64,000 nt of DNA from an uncultured Lachnospiraceae bacterium (GTDB taxonomy: Bacteria; Bacillota; Clostridia; Lachnospirales; Lachnospiraceae): the NCBI GenBank assembly GCA_947631625.1, contig CANRMA010000014.1:1-64000 (forward strand), written 5' to 3'. Shown piece after piece: positions 42,629 through 51,942 of this stretch. Numbering within the stretch: the stretch's first letter is position 1; each line of letters begins with the position of its first letter. The notes under the pieces are model-generated. The model was given only the letters and a program-made list of their open reading frames with translations. It did no database searches and was not told where the DNA came from. A program made the position numbers and the translations under genes.

Positions 42629-43519
42629 ATGTATCGCGTCAGAAATCAGTTGGGCTGCAGCGATGCGCTTCAACAGTCCTGTATGGGTGAGCCTGTAACT
42701 GTCGCAGTGTTGGATACAGGGATTTCCCCACATCCGGACTTGTCGGGGCGTATAATCGCATTTCAGGATTTTGTTAATTATAGAGACCGGATTTATGATG
42801 ACAGCGGACATGGAACGCATGTCGCCGGCTGTATAGGCGGCAATGGTTATATGTCTAGAGGTAAATACAAAGGCATAGCGCCAAGATGCCTGTTATGCGT
42901 AGGTAAAATACTGGATAATAACGGTGACGGATCGATCGAGGCCATGAGCAAAGGTCTGTTGTGGGTTATTAATAATCGTCTGCATTATCATATCAGAATC
43001 TTAAATATATCAGTCGGTATAGGTGAATCCGGAGAAAAGAAAAAATTTAATGAATTGATCGGACTTATAGAAGCCATATGGGACTCAGGCATTGTCGTCG
43101 TGTGCGCGGCAGGAAACTCAGGACCGCAGGATGCTACAATATCGCCGCTTGGAAGCAGTGCCAAAGTTATCACTGTCGGCTGCCATGAAGGCGGGTATTT
43201 TGGAAATCGAAAAGATTTGTGTGAAAATTTTTCAGGAAGAGGCGACAGGTCTGTGTATGTCCGCAAACCCGATATAGTTGCGCCGGGAACAGATATCAGA
43301 TCCTGTAACAGCAGGGCGAATAACTATGTTATAAAAAGCGGCACTTCCATGGCGACGCCTATCGTTTCAGGGGCGGTAGCATTGCTTTTACAGAAATATC
43401 CGTACCTTAATAATGAGCAGGTAAAAAGAAAGTTGATATATACTGCAAGGGATATGGGTGATGATTGGAATAAACAGGGTTGGGGAATGTTGGATATAAG
43501 AAGACTGTTGACGGAATAA
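42629..43519 (+). CDS. Subtilisin-like (S8) serine protease, no signal peptide
   Basis: The 296-residue protein carries the complete subtilase triad: Asp in VAVLDTGISPHPDL, His in DDSGHGTHVAGC, Ser in GTSMATPIVSGA, plus the oxyanion Asn in VCAAGNSGP. No signal peptide or propeptide is present, and the length fits intracellular subtilisins. Family members degrade cytoplasmic proteins, often late in growth or sporulation. The start codon follows directly on the terminator hairpin, with the ribosome-binding site inside the stem. Confidence 0.94.
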   Translation: MYRVRNQLGCSDALQQSCMGEPVTVAVLDTGISPHPDLSGRIIAFQDFVNYRDRIYDDSGHGTHVAGCIGGNGYMSRGKYKGIAPRCLLCVGKILDNNGDGSIEAMSKGLLWVINNRLHYHIRILNISVGIGESGEKKKFNELIGLIEAIWDSGIVVVCAAGNSGPQDATISPLGSSAKVITVGCHEGGYFGNRKDLCENFSGRGDRSVYVRKPDIVAPGTDIRSCNSRANNYVIKSGTSMATPIVSGAVALLLQKYPYLNNEQVKRKLIYTARDMGDDWNKQGWGMLDIRRLLTE

Positions 43520-43583
43520 CGTTTATGTATATTCTATGCGATGACACATTCTAAATGCGACCATAAAAATTTTTCCAATCATA

Positions 43584-43612
43584 TTGACATAAATAGAAGG
43601 ATTGTATACAAT
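43584..43612 (+). promoter_or_regulatory. Promoter with GntR-type operator for the regulator-icd operon
   Basis: TTGACA (43584-43589) and TACAAT (43607-43612) are 17 bases apart. The perfect palindrome ATTGTATACAAT (43601-43612) covers the -10 and contains the GTATAC core bound by many FCD-type GntR proteins, which suggests autoregulation. Confidence 0.75.
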
Positions 43613-43651
43613 TATACCGATGGTTGTTATATTTTACAGGATGTGGTGAAA

Positions 43652-44380
43652 ATGACTAATTATGATAATAGATTTGCGACAAGCGATCAGTATTCGCTGC
43701 GCGGCAGAGTATTCCGGAAGATCAGGGAAGACATTCTGAGCGGTAAGTACAAGGAGCATGAGGAACTTAAGGAAGTTGCCATTGGAGAAGAGTTGGGAGT
43801 TAGCCGGACTCCTGTGAGGGAGGCTTTCAGACAGCTTGAACTGGAAGGCCTTATTCAGATCATTCCTAATAAGGGAGCTTATGTGACGGGAATTACCGCT
43901 AAGGATGTCAAAGACATATATATGATCCGTTCGCTTTTGGAAGGGTTGTGCGCGCGGATGGCAACCGATAAGATTACCAAAGAACAGCTTGAGGAAATGG
44001 AAGAGAATATTTATCTTGCGCAGTTTCATGCAGATAAGGGGCATATGGATCAGATGGCGGAGTTGGATAATCGTTTTCATGATATTTTATATGAAGCCTG
44101 TGATTCCAAAATGCTTGAACATCTGCTTAAGGACTTCCATCAGTATGTGCTCAGGGTCAGACAGAAGACGCTTTCAAATAATTCGCGCGGACGGGCCTCC
44201 AATAACGAGCACAGACAGATAATGGAAGCGATTAAGGCCAAAGACGCCGCCAAAGCAGAAGAACTTGCCAACAGGCATATGATAAATGCTTATGACAATA
44301 TGGTAAAAAACGGTCTGTATGAAATATACGGAGACGAGCTTAATGAGGAGGACAACAATAAATGGAAAGAATTAAAATGA
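43652..44380 (+). CDS. GntR-family (FadR/FCD) transcriptional regulator
   Basis: The start is probably ATG 43652 ([18 protein letters not shown]); GTGs at 43643 and 43646 are alternatives. The 242-residue protein has an N-terminal wHTH ([39 protein letters not shown]) and a C-terminal all-helical FCD ligand domain ([40 protein letters not shown]) with the His/Asp metal site pattern. FCD domains commonly bind organic acids. The gene overlaps icd by 19 bases, so it probably controls isocitrate dehydrogenase; citrate or a related acid as ligand is a guess. Confidence 0.9.
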   Translation: MTNYDNRFATSDQYSLRGRVFRKIREDILSGKYKEHEELKEVAIGEELGVSRTPVREAFRQLELEGLIQIIPNKGAYVTGITAKDVKDIYMIRSLLEGLCARMATDKITKEQLEEMEENIYLAQFHADKGHMDQMAELDNRFHDILYEACDSKMLEHLLKDFHQYVLRVRQKTLSNNSRGRASNNEHRQIMEAIKAKDAAKAEELANRHMINAYDNMVKNGLYEIYGDELNEEDNNKWKELK

Positions 44381-45579
44381 CGACGCCCTTAGTTGAGATG
44401 GACGGAGACGAAATGACAAGAATTCTCTGGAAGATGATCAAGGATGAATTATTGCTTCCGTACATAGATCTGAAGACGGAATATTATGATCTGGGACTGG
44501 AACATCGTAATGAAACCGATGACAAGGTCACTATGGACAGCGCGGAAGCAACAAAGAAATACGGTGTGGCGGTAAAATGCGCGACTATAACGCCCAATGC
44601 GGCAAGAATGACGGAATATAATCTTAAGGAAATGTGGAAAAGCCCCAATGGCACGATCAGGGCGGCGTTGGACGGCACGGTATTTCGCGCGCCCATTATC
44701 GTAAAAGGGATAGAGCCGTGCGTTAAAAATTGGGAAAAGCCCATAACACTCGCGCGTCATGCCTATGGTGATGTATACAAGAACACAGAGATCAAAGTAC
44801 CGGGCGCAGGAAAAGCTGAGCTTGTGTTTACTGCGCAGGATGGTACGCAGATACGTGAGACCATACATAATTTTGATGGTCCGGGAATCATTCAGGGTAT
44901 CCATAATACGGACAGATCCATAACAAGTTTTGCCAAAGCCTGCTTCAACTATGCGCTTGATACCAAACAGGATCTGTGGTTTGCGACCAAGGATACCATA
45001 TCTAAGAAATATGACCATAATTTTAAGGATATCTTCCAGGATATTTATGAAAAAGAATATGAAGATAAGTTTAAGGCTGCGGGAATTGAATACTTCTATA
45101 CCTTAATAGATGATGCAGTGGCGCGTGTCATGAAGGCTAAGGGCGGCTTTATCTGGGCTTGCAAAAACTATGACGGTGATGTAATGAGCGATATGGTATC
45201 TTCTGCGTTTGGTTCGCTTGCAATGATGACCTCAGTATTGGTATCGCCTTCAGGCGTATATGAGTATGAGGCTGCGCACGGTACTGTACAGAGACATTAT
45301 TATAAGCACTTGAAGGGCGAAGAAACTTCTACCAATTCGGTCGCTACGATCTTTGCATGGACGGGCGCGCTTAGGAAAAGAGGGGAGCTTGACGGAAATA
45401 AAGAACTTATGCAGTTTTCAGATAAGCTTGAAAAAGCTACGGTACAGACTATAGAGAGCGGCAAGATGACCAAAGATCTGGCGCTTATCACATCTCTTAA
45501 AAATGTTACCGTGCTTAACAGTGAGAACTTCATAAAGGCTGTAAGAGAGACCTTTGACAGTTTATGGTATGTAATGTGA
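44362..45579 (+). CDS. icd: NADP-dependent isocitrate dehydrogenase (type II)
   Basis: The 405-residue enzyme oxidises isocitrate to 2-oxoglutarate. It is of the homodimeric type shared with eukaryotic cytosolic enzymes, not the E. coli type: [66 protein letters not shown] and [10 protein letters not shown]. Length matches that subfamily. AGGAGG lies ten bases before the ATG, inside the regulator gene. In an anaerobe it likely works in glutamate synthesis. A short hairpin follows the stop. Confidence 0.95.
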   Translation: MERIKMTTPLVEMDGDEMTRILWKMIKDELLLPYIDLKTEYYDLGLEHRNETDDKVTMDSAEATKKYGVAVKCATITPNAARMTEYNLKEMWKSPNGTIRAALDGTVFRAPIIVKGIEPCVKNWEKPITLARHAYGDVYKNTEIKVPGAGKAELVFTAQDGTQIRETIHNFDGPGIIQGIHNTDRSITSFAKACFNYALDTKQDLWFATKDTISKKYDHNFKDIFQDIYEKEYEDKFKAAGIEYFYTLIDDAVARVMKAKGGFIWACKNYDGDVMSDMVSSAFGSLAMMTSVLVSPSGVYEYEAAHGTVQRHYYKHLKGEETSTNSVATIFAWTGALRKRGELDGNKELMQFSDKLEKATVQTIESGKMTKDLALITSLKNVTVLNSENFIKAVRETFDSLWYVM

Positions 45580-45601
45580 CATAGGTCATGATATGGGATA
45601 G

Positions 45602-45626
45602 AGCGCAGGCATGAAACTGCGCTTTA
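45602..45626 (+). terminator. Weak terminator after icd
   Basis: AGCGCAG pairs with CTGCGCT around loop GCATGAAA, followed by only TTAT. Confidence 0.5.
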
Positions 45627-45686
45627 TCTGTCCCGGTCTTTATATTGGTTTATATTTTATCTGGTAAAATGCGACGTTTTTCTTAA

Positions 45687-47675
45687 CTATTCGGATAAAC
45701 TTTCCCACTGCTCATATAGTATTTTGAGTTCGGCTTCATTTTGGGACTTTTCTTTTGTGAGTTCCTGTAATTTTGCAACATCCGTACATACATCCGGAAG
45801 AGTCATGGTTTCGTCTATTTCTTTATTGCGCGTTTCGAGAGCTTCTATTGTATCTTCACATTTTTTCAGCGCATTTTCCTTCTTTCGGATCGCGGCCTGT
45901 TCTTCTTTACGGGTCTGCCATGCCTGCCTGCCGGAAGGATCTGCCGCTGCGGACGTATTGAAATCCGGGGCTTTTGCGCCGCTTTTTGCGCATGCTGCAA
46001 AATTGCGTGGAAAAGCTGTTTTATCAGACGACGCGGCATTGTCTGATCCGGGCTGTGGGAGAGCGGCGTTCCGGGCTTTTTTTTCAAGATAATATTCATA
46101 ATTGCCAAGATAGCCTGTAAGGGTTCCGTTCTCAAGTTCCAATATCCGGCTTGCGGTTTTATTAATAAAATAGCGGTCGTGCGAAACATATAGTATGGTT
46201 CCCGTATATCCGTTTATCGCAGACTCAAGTATTTCCTTGGATATAATATCCAGATGGTTGGTAGGTTCGTCCAGGATCAGGAAGTTAGCTCCGGAGAGCA
46301 TGAGCTTGGCGAGTGAAAGGCGGCCGCGTTCACCGCCGCTTAAGGACTCTATTTTTTTGAACACGTCGTCGCCCGTAAACAAAAAAGCGGCCAAAGTATT
46401 ACGGATCTGCGTATTGTTTAACGTAGGATATTCGTCTGAGATTTCGTCAAACAGTGTCTTTTCGGTATGAAGCACATGATGTTCCTGATCATAATAGCCT
46501 GTTTCGACGTTTGCGCCTAATTTCAGCAGGCCCTTATCGGGCGTGAGCAGTTCGTTGATGATCTTTAATATGGTAGTCTTTCCGGTTCCGTTATCGCCTA
46601 TTATGGCTACATGCTCACCTCGTTTAATGTCAAATGAAAGGTTTTCGAAGAGAGTAACGCCGTCAAAAGATTTGGCTATATTTTCAACATGGAGAACGTC
46701 GTTGCCGCTGATGATCCCAGGTTCCAATTTAAGGTTCATGTCGGACCTTATCTGTGACGGCTTATCCAAAGCTTCGATCCTGTTCAACATTTTTTCGCGG
46801 CTTTCTGCGCGTTTAATGGATTTTTCACGATTAAAGGATTTGAGCTTTTCAATGACCTCTTCCTGTCGCTTTATCTCTTTTTGCTGATTTATATATGCAT
46901 TGTACTGCGCAATGCGCAGGATTTCTTTTTTGGCGGCATATTCGGAATAATTGCCCGTAAATGAACAGGCCTTTGTGTTATCAAGTTCGATCACTTTGCC
47001 GGCTATCTTATCAAGAAAATAGCGGTCGTGGGATACGACGATAACAGCGCCCTTATAATTTAACAGATAAGTCTCAAGCCATGTAATGGAAGACATGTCA
47101 AGATGGTTTGTGGGCTCGTCAAGAATGATTAGGTCAGGTTTTTGCAATAGCAGTTTCCCTAAGGCCACACGGGTTTTCTGCCCTCCCGAGAGGGTGGAGA
47201 TGGATTTGGAGAACTCGCTTTCTTCAAATCCGAGGCCTTTTAAAACGCCTGTCAGTTCGCTTTTATATGCATAGCCGCCTCCGGACTCAAAAGCATGAGT
47301 TAGTCTTGAATAAGTTTCCATGAGCATGGAAAGTTCGTTTTCGTCGGCGGTCTTCATCTTAATTTCCACGTCACGTAATTGACTCTCTAAGTCAATCAAC
47401 CCCTGCTTGACGGACAGCAGTTCATCATAAATGGTATTTTCTCCCGATACGGTCTGATGTTGGGCAAGATATCCGATGCTTTTGTCTTTGGCAAGGATAA
47501 CGCTGCCGTTGTCGGTTTCCAGTTCGCCGACTATGATCTTAAGAAGCGTGGTCTTGCCTGCGCCGTTTATTCCTACAATGGCCGCTTTTTCGTAATCTTC
47601 TATATGAAAAGAAACTTCGCTTAAAACAGTGGTTTCTGCGAATGATTTATCTATTTTGTTGACTGAAAGTATCAT
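45687..47675 (-). CDS. ABC-F family ATP-binding protein
   Basis: The 662-residue protein has two ABC ATPase domains and no membrane segment. Domain 1 shows GINGAGKTTLLK, LSGGQKTRVALGKLL and LDEPTNHLD; domain 2 shows GDNGTGKTTILK, LSGGERGRLSLAKLM and LDEPTNHLD. Between them is the charged linker that reaches the ribosomal P/E site in this family, and the C-terminus adds a coiled coil after a Pro/Ala/Ser-rich insert. ABC-F proteins aid translation or protect ribosomes from antibiotics; which applies here is unclear. It lies 46 bases downstream of the LytTR gene on the same strand and may share its promoter. Confidence 0.94.
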   Translation of the reverse strand: MILSVNKIDKSFAETTVLSEVSFHIEDYEKAAIVGINGAGKTTLLKIIVGELETDNGSVILAKDKSIGYLAQHQTVSGENTIYDELLSVKQGLIDLESQLRDVEIKMKTADENELSMLMETYSRLTHAFESGGGYAYKSELTGVLKGLGFEESEFSKSISTLSGGQKTRVALGKLLLQKPDLIILDEPTNHLDMSSITWLETYLLNYKGAVIVVSHDRYFLDKIAGKVIELDNTKACSFTGNYSEYAAKKEILRIAQYNAYINQQKEIKRQEEVIEKLKSFNREKSIKRAESREKMLNRIEALDKPSQIRSDMNLKLEPGIISGNDVLHVENIAKSFDGVTLFENLSFDIKRGEHVAIIGDNGTGKTTILKIINELLTPDKGLLKLGANVETGYYDQEHHVLHTEKTLFDEISDEYPTLNNTQIRNTLAAFLFTGDDVFKKIESLSGGERGRLSLAKLMLSGANFLILDEPTNHLDIISKEILESAINGYTGTILYVSHDRYFINKTASRILELENGTLTGYLGNYEYYLEKKARNAALPQPGSDNAASSDKTAFPRNFAACAKSGAKAPDFNTSAAADPSGRQAWQTRKEEQAAIRKKENALKKCEDTIEALETRNKEIDETMTLPDVCTDVAKLQELTKEKSQNEAELKILYEQWESLSE

Positions 47676-47721
47676 ATGATAGAACCTGTGCCTTTCCGGA
47701 TATATGTTTATTCAATGCAGA

Positions 47722-48534
47722 TCATTTTTCCGTATTTTCATAAAGAAGCAGCTTTTTGATCCGCGTATACTTCTTTTCGGGAAGAGGAAGCTGCGTTCCG
47801 TCGGACAAAGTTACCGCAAAGCGGCGGATATTTGTTACATGAGCGGGATTTATCAGGTAGCCGGAGTGTATGCGCACAAAAAGATCCGGGTATTTTTTTT
47901 CAAATTTTGACAGAGTCTCATTTACGGTGATAACGTCGTTTCCCGTATGTATCTGGAGTTTGGCGGAATGTTTTATGGTTTCGATATACAAAATGTGCGC
48001 CGCCGCGATCCGGTTGATATATCCATCAGATGACTTTACGGTAATATGTTGCTCCGGTTCCGTATGGGCATGCATCGACGCAAGTATGCTTTCTGAGTGG
48101 ATGGGATAGATAGTGTCGCGGTTGTCATACGGCCATGAGTTGCTGATGTGCAGACTTACTATCATAGGCTGATATTTTGGCCCGTCGGCGGTCTGTACTT
48201 TTTTATCGCACCATGTATAGTGCAGACGTTGGTCGTGCACATCTGTATTGCCATTGGGATAATGCGTATAAATGTCATAATGGAGCAGAACCTCCTTCAC
48301 GTGAATGTGAGGGGAAACACACAAAGCTTTGATGTCGCCCATGGTAAAAGTCAGAGAGTGATCTTCCAACGCATAAGCCTGCATAAGATTTTCCTTGCCC
48401 TGTATCTGCTGGCGCGTGGCCGGACCTATCCACAACACATCGTCGCTTATATGCTCAAAGAATGGCGTCAGATTGTTTTTGTAATATTCTTTTATTATAT
48501 AGATGGAGAGTCTGATGATATCGTCTTTTTTCAT
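47722..48534 (-). CDS. NTF2/SnoaL-like sensor fused to LytTR DNA-binding domain
   Basis: The start is taken at the codon whose A is at 48534 (MKKDDIIRLSIYIIKEYY), with TAGAGGT just upstream on the minus strand; a longer frame has no site. The 270-residue protein lacks a receiver domain. Residues 1-150 look like a SnoaL/NTF2 cone (FFEHISDDVLWIGPAT, HVKEVLLHYDIYTHYP) and residues about 165-270 form a LytTR domain (VKSSDGYINRIAAAHILYIE, FVRIHSGYLINPAHV). The NTF2 fold could bind a small ligand. It is a one-component regulator by design and faces away from the chemotaxis operon. Confidence 0.85.
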   Translation of the reverse strand: MKKDDIIRLSIYIIKEYYKNNLTPFFEHISDDVLWIGPATRQQIQGKENLMQAYALEDHSLTFTMGDIKALCVSPHIHVKEVLLHYDIYTHYPNGNTDVHDQRLHYTWCDKKVQTADGPKYQPMIVSLHISNSWPYDNRDTIYPIHSESILASMHAHTEPEQHITVKSSDGYINRIAAAHILYIETIKHSAKLQIHTGNDVITVNETLSKFEKKYPDLFVRIHSGYLINPAHVTNIRRFAVTLSDGTQLPLPEKKYTRIKKLLLYENTEK

Positions 48535-48641
48535 AATACCTCTATTAACAAGCATCGCAGGGCCTTTGCTGCAATACGCTGCTTTTTCAAACCGCTGCGT
48601 TTTCAAACGAAATATTTTAAGGTAAATACCCAACTTTCTAC

Positions 48642-48670
48642 ATTATACATTACAAAATACTTAAGCACAA
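48642..48670 (-). promoter_or_regulatory. Promoter of the NTF2-LytTR gene
   Basis: On the minus strand TTGTGC (48665-48670) and TATAAT (48642-48647) are 17 bases apart, about 110 bases before the start codon. The 314-base divergent region 48535-48848 holds this and the forward promoter and no gene. Confidence 0.75.
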
Positions 48671-48709
48671 GTGATTTAACAAAGAAAACAAGTGAATGAC
48701 AAAATTATA

Positions 48710-48737
48710 TTGAATAAAGCAATAATTAATTTATAAT
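48710..48737 (+). promoter_or_regulatory. Promoter of the signalling operon
   Basis: TTGAAT (48710-48715) and TATAAT (48732-48737) are 16 bases apart. The transcript would start near 48744, immediately before the G9 tract. Confidence 0.65.
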
Positions 48738-48751
48738 AAATAATGTGTATC

Positions 48752-48780
48752 GGGGGGGGGTAAAACGCTGAGACGTTTTA
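48752..48780 (+). other. G9 homopolymer and hairpin in the 5' leader
   Basis: Nine G residues (48752-48760) are followed by TAAAACG-CTGAGA-CGTTTTA (48761-48780), a perfect seven-base hairpin. Both lie in the predicted leader of the chemoreceptor mRNA. Confidence 0.8.
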
Positions 48781-48848
48781 GACATCATAAGAAATCATAA
48801 GATATCAAAACAAAAAATACTTTATTAATAGGATAAGGAGATCTGAAA

Positions 48849-50834
48849 ATGCAATTACAGAAGCTGAGTTTCAATGTCAACAGGAAAGCAAACAGATCGG
48901 TGCGCAGAATTATCACAGGGCTGTGTACTTTGGCGGGTCTGATCGTTTTGGGGATCATTCTTTTTTATACGGTCAGGAACAACAGCGCCAAGGTGCAGCT
49001 ATACAGTTCACAGATAGGCGCTAAGATGTCTCAGAAAGCGGCACTGATAGATTCGGTTGCGGCGGGAGCTCCGGTAGGGGCGGATACGGAAGAATACTAT
49101 ACATATGTGGATTCGCTTGCGGCGCTTTATGACGACGTATCGGCGGTCTATGTCTGTGTGGAGCAGGACGGCGTGATCTATCAGGACGGAATTATGACAT
49201 ATATGTCAGGCGGTTGGACGCCGGATGAGGATTTTTTGGTAACCGAGAGAGCATGGTATTCCGGAGCGGCGGCTATGGATGATGTGTATGTGTCTGAGCC
49301 GTATGTGGATGAGCAGACCGGCAACATCTGCGTCACTCTTTCCAAGGCGATAATACATAACGGAGAAGTAGTGGGCGTTGCGGGATTGGATATGTACATG
49401 GACGATCTGGTTGCTTTGATAGAAGGTTCATATTCCGGCGGCAGCTATGTGTTTTTAACGACGAAAGAAGGCGTCATACTGACGCATCCGGATGAGGAGT
49501 TTGCGTTAAGTACGAGTAAAAGTACGACGACGGCGGAAGCGTTGGGCGGCCAATATGAAAAGGTGTGTGAGAAAGCCCTGTCAACCAAACTTATCATGGA
49601 TTATAAGGGCGGGCTGAAATTCGCCACCGGTAATCCGATCGATGTGACGGGTTGGAACGCCGTAGCCGTAATATCACTTTCAGGCGTGTTTGTCGTGATA
49701 ATTTTTACGGTCATACTGACGGCAGTGCTGTGTTTTGCGCTGAGCCGCGTGGTCAAACAACAGCTTATAAGCAGTATAAGTCCCATGTTTATGCCGCTTG
49801 AGAAACTGGCGGCGAACGTAAGCAAGATATCTGAGGGACAGTTAGACTATCATTTCGTGGTGGATGAGCAGTCGCAGGAGGTAAATGCGCTGTCGGTTGC
49901 CTTAAACGATACAATGGAGAAACTAGAGCACTATATATCTGAGATAACCAATACCGTGACGGCCATTTCGGAGAAAAATCTGGATCTTGATGTGGACGGC
50001 GAGTATGCAGGCGATTATAAGAAGATCAAGGATGCGTTGGTCGATATAATGGAAACGCTAAATCACAGCTTCGCGGAGATCAACGAACAGGCAGCGATGG
50101 TTCTGCATTTTTCAAAGGATCTGTCCGCGACCAGTGAGAATGTTGCAATGGCGGCGACTGCACAGAATACGTCCGTACAGAGCGCGTCGGATGAAATGGG
50201 AACGCTGACTGACAATATGGAGAAGATTGCGGAATTTGCAGCATCCATAAGGGAGAACACTGATTATGTGAACAGTCATCTTTCCGTTGGAAATGCTGAA
50301 ATGAACGAACTGGTAGGGGCAATGGATGAGATCGCGGCTTGTTATGATGAGATCGCGGGCTTCGTGACAGAGATAAATGCCATTGCAAGCCAGACAAATC
50401 TGCTTGCCTTAAACGCTTCGATCGAGGCGGCGAGAGCCGGAGAAGCCGGCAAAGGTTTTGCCGTAGTGGCTGACGAGATATCCAGTCTGTCGGCAAGCAG
50501 CTCGGAATCCAGCGCCAATATAAGCGATGTTATTACGAAGTCTCTTGCGTCCGTGGAACGCGGCAAAAATCTTGTGGAAAAAGTAGATAAGACCATATCG
50601 GACAGCGCTAAGCATTCGGCGGACAGCATGTCAATGGTTGATGAGATAGTAAGTTTTGTGGATACGCAGAAAAATTCGGCAGACGAGGTTTTGGCAAGTA
50701 TACGTTCCGTTAGCGGAATGGTTGAGAATAATGCGGCCAACGCCGAAGAAAACGCAGCCATATCGGCCAGCCTTGGAGAGTGCGCACAGTCTTTGATGGA
50801 CACGGTCGCGCAGTTCAGATTGAAAAAATCATAA
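48849..50834 (+). CDS. Methyl-accepting chemotaxis protein with Cache sensor
   Basis: The 661-residue receptor has a first membrane helix (residues about 20-42; IITGLCTLAGLIVLGIIL), an extracellular double-Cache domain to about 275 (FLVTERAWYSGAA, YVDEQTGNICVTLSKAI, VVGVAGLDMYMD), a second membrane helix (AVISLSGVFVVIIFTVIL), a HAMP region, and the signalling coiled coil with the tip INAIASQTNLLALNASIEAA followed by RAGEAGKGFAVVADEI. Cache domains of this kind bind amino acids or organic acids. GGAG precedes the ATG. It is the first gene of a five-gene signalling operon. Confidence 0.95.
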   Translation: MQLQKLSFNVNRKANRSVRRIITGLCTLAGLIVLGIILFYTVRNNSAKVQLYSSQIGAKMSQKAALIDSVAAGAPVGADTEEYYTYVDSLAALYDDVSAVYVCVEQDGVIYQDGIMTYMSGGWTPDEDFLVTERAWYSGAAAMDDVYVSEPYVDEQTGNICVTLSKAIIHNGEVVGVAGLDMYMDDLVALIEGSYSGGSYVFLTTKEGVILTHPDEEFALSTSKSTTTAEALGGQYEKVCEKALSTKLIMDYKGGLKFATGNPIDVTGWNAVAVISLSGVFVVIIFTVILTAVLCFALSRVVKQQLISSISPMFMPLEKLAANVSKISEGQLDYHFVVDEQSQEVNALSVALNDTMEKLEHYISEITNTVTAISEKNLDLDVDGEYAGDYKKIKDALVDIMETLNHSFAEINEQAAMVLHFSKDLSATSENVAMAATAQNTSVQSASDEMGTLTDNMEKIAEFAASIRENTDYVNSHLSVGNAEMNELVGAMDEIAACYDEIAGFVTEINAIASQTNLLALNASIEAARAGEAGKGFAVVADEISSLSASSSESSANISDVITKSLASVERGKNLVEKVDKTISDSAKHSADSMSMVDEIVSFVDTQKNSADEVLASIRSVSGMVENNAANAEENAAISASLGECAQSLMDTVAQFRLKKS

Positions 50835-50873
50835 AATATGCGACGTTAATATAAACGGGAGGCTCATTCTGTT

Positions 50874-51932
50874 ATGGTTGAAAAAAGAATACTGGTCATT
50901 GATGACGACACTGCGAACCTCACAATGGCAAACAATATACTAAGCGCGGCAGGAATGCGTGTAAGCTGCGTGAAGTCAGGTGAGATGGCGGTCAGGTTTC
51001 TGCAGACCAATAAACCGGATCTGATCCTTCTGGATGTACACATGCCGGGAATGGACGGTTTTGAGACTCTGTCCGCAATCAGGGGAAAGGGCGGATCAAA
51101 GACTGACCGTTCTTCCGACCCGGAAGTTTCTGACATACCTGTCATATTTCTCACGGCGGATGATGACAGCGATACCGAAACCAGAGGGCTTCGGGCCGGA
51201 GCCATGGATTTTATCAGAAAACCGTTTGTGCCGGACGTACTGCTTCTGCGAGTCAATCATGCCATAGATCTGACGCGCCTTCAGGCTGATCTGGCGCATG
51301 AAGTGGAGAAGAAAACGCAGGAAGTTATGGCGCAGACTCAAAAACTGTCAAGGCTGTCAACACAGGCGGTCATGGCGCTTGCCGGCGCTATCGATGCGAA
51401 GGATACTTATACTAACGGACATTCGTCGCGTGTGGCGGATTATTCAAGAACCATTGCGGAATTGGCAGGTTTTACCCATGAAGCGCAGGAAGAACTCTAT
51501 ATGATAGGGCTGCTTCATGATGTGGGAAAGATCGGAATACCCAATGCCATTATCAATAAAACGTCCAGACTGACCGATGAAGAATATGAGATAATTAAAT
51601 CCCATCCCGTTTTGGGTGAAAAGATATTGAAGAGAATACCTGAGTTTCCCAAATTATTGATGGGCGCGAGATATCACCATGAAAGATACGACGGAAAAGG
51701 TTATCCGGACGGATTGATCGGAAAAGACATTCCGGTGGAGGCGCGAATTATAGCCGTTGCAGACGCTTACGATGCAATGAGCTCCAGAAGAAGTTACCGT
51801 GGCGTGCTTCCGCAGGCGCAGATACGCGCCGAGATTGAGGAAGGCAAGGGAACGCAGTTTGATCCTGTCTTCGCGGATATAATGTTGTCTATGATCGATG
51901 CGGACACGGATTATCAGATGAGAGAGAAATAG
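50874..51932 (+). CDS. Response regulator with HD-GYP domain
   Basis: The 352-residue protein joins a receiver domain (IDDD, Asp54 in ILLDVHMPGMDGF, Lys in FIRKPF) to an HD-GYP domain (residues about 160-350). It carries GHSSRVADYSRTIAE, HDVGKIGIP with His215-Asp216, HPVLGEKILKRI, YHHERYDGKGYPDGL and AVADAYDAMSS. All metal ligands and the GYP triplet are intact, so it is a likely cyclic-di-GMP phosphodiesterase controlled by phosphorylation. It follows the chemoreceptor by 39 bases and precedes two hybrid kinases that could phosphorylate it. Confidence 0.95.
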   Translation: MVEKRILVIDDDTANLTMANNILSAAGMRVSCVKSGEMAVRFLQTNKPDLILLDVHMPGMDGFETLSAIRGKGGSKTDRSSDPEVSDIPVIFLTADDDSDTETRGLRAGAMDFIRKPFVPDVLLLRVNHAIDLTRLQADLAHEVEKKTQEVMAQTQKLSRLSTQAVMALAGAIDAKDTYTNGHSSRVADYSRTIAELAGFTHEAQEELYMIGLLHDVGKIGIPNAIINKTSRLTDEEYEIIKSHPVLGEKILKRIPEFPKLLMGARYHHERYDGKGYPDGLIGKDIPVEARIIAVADAYDAMSSRRSYRGVLPQAQIRAEIEEGKGTQFDPVFADIMLSMIDADTDYQMREK

Positions 51933-51942
51933 GCGGTGAGAT

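Noticed and set aside
46195..47274. Several forward frames opposite the ABC-F gene
   Set aside because: They lie wholly inside a well-supported reverse gene and match no family.
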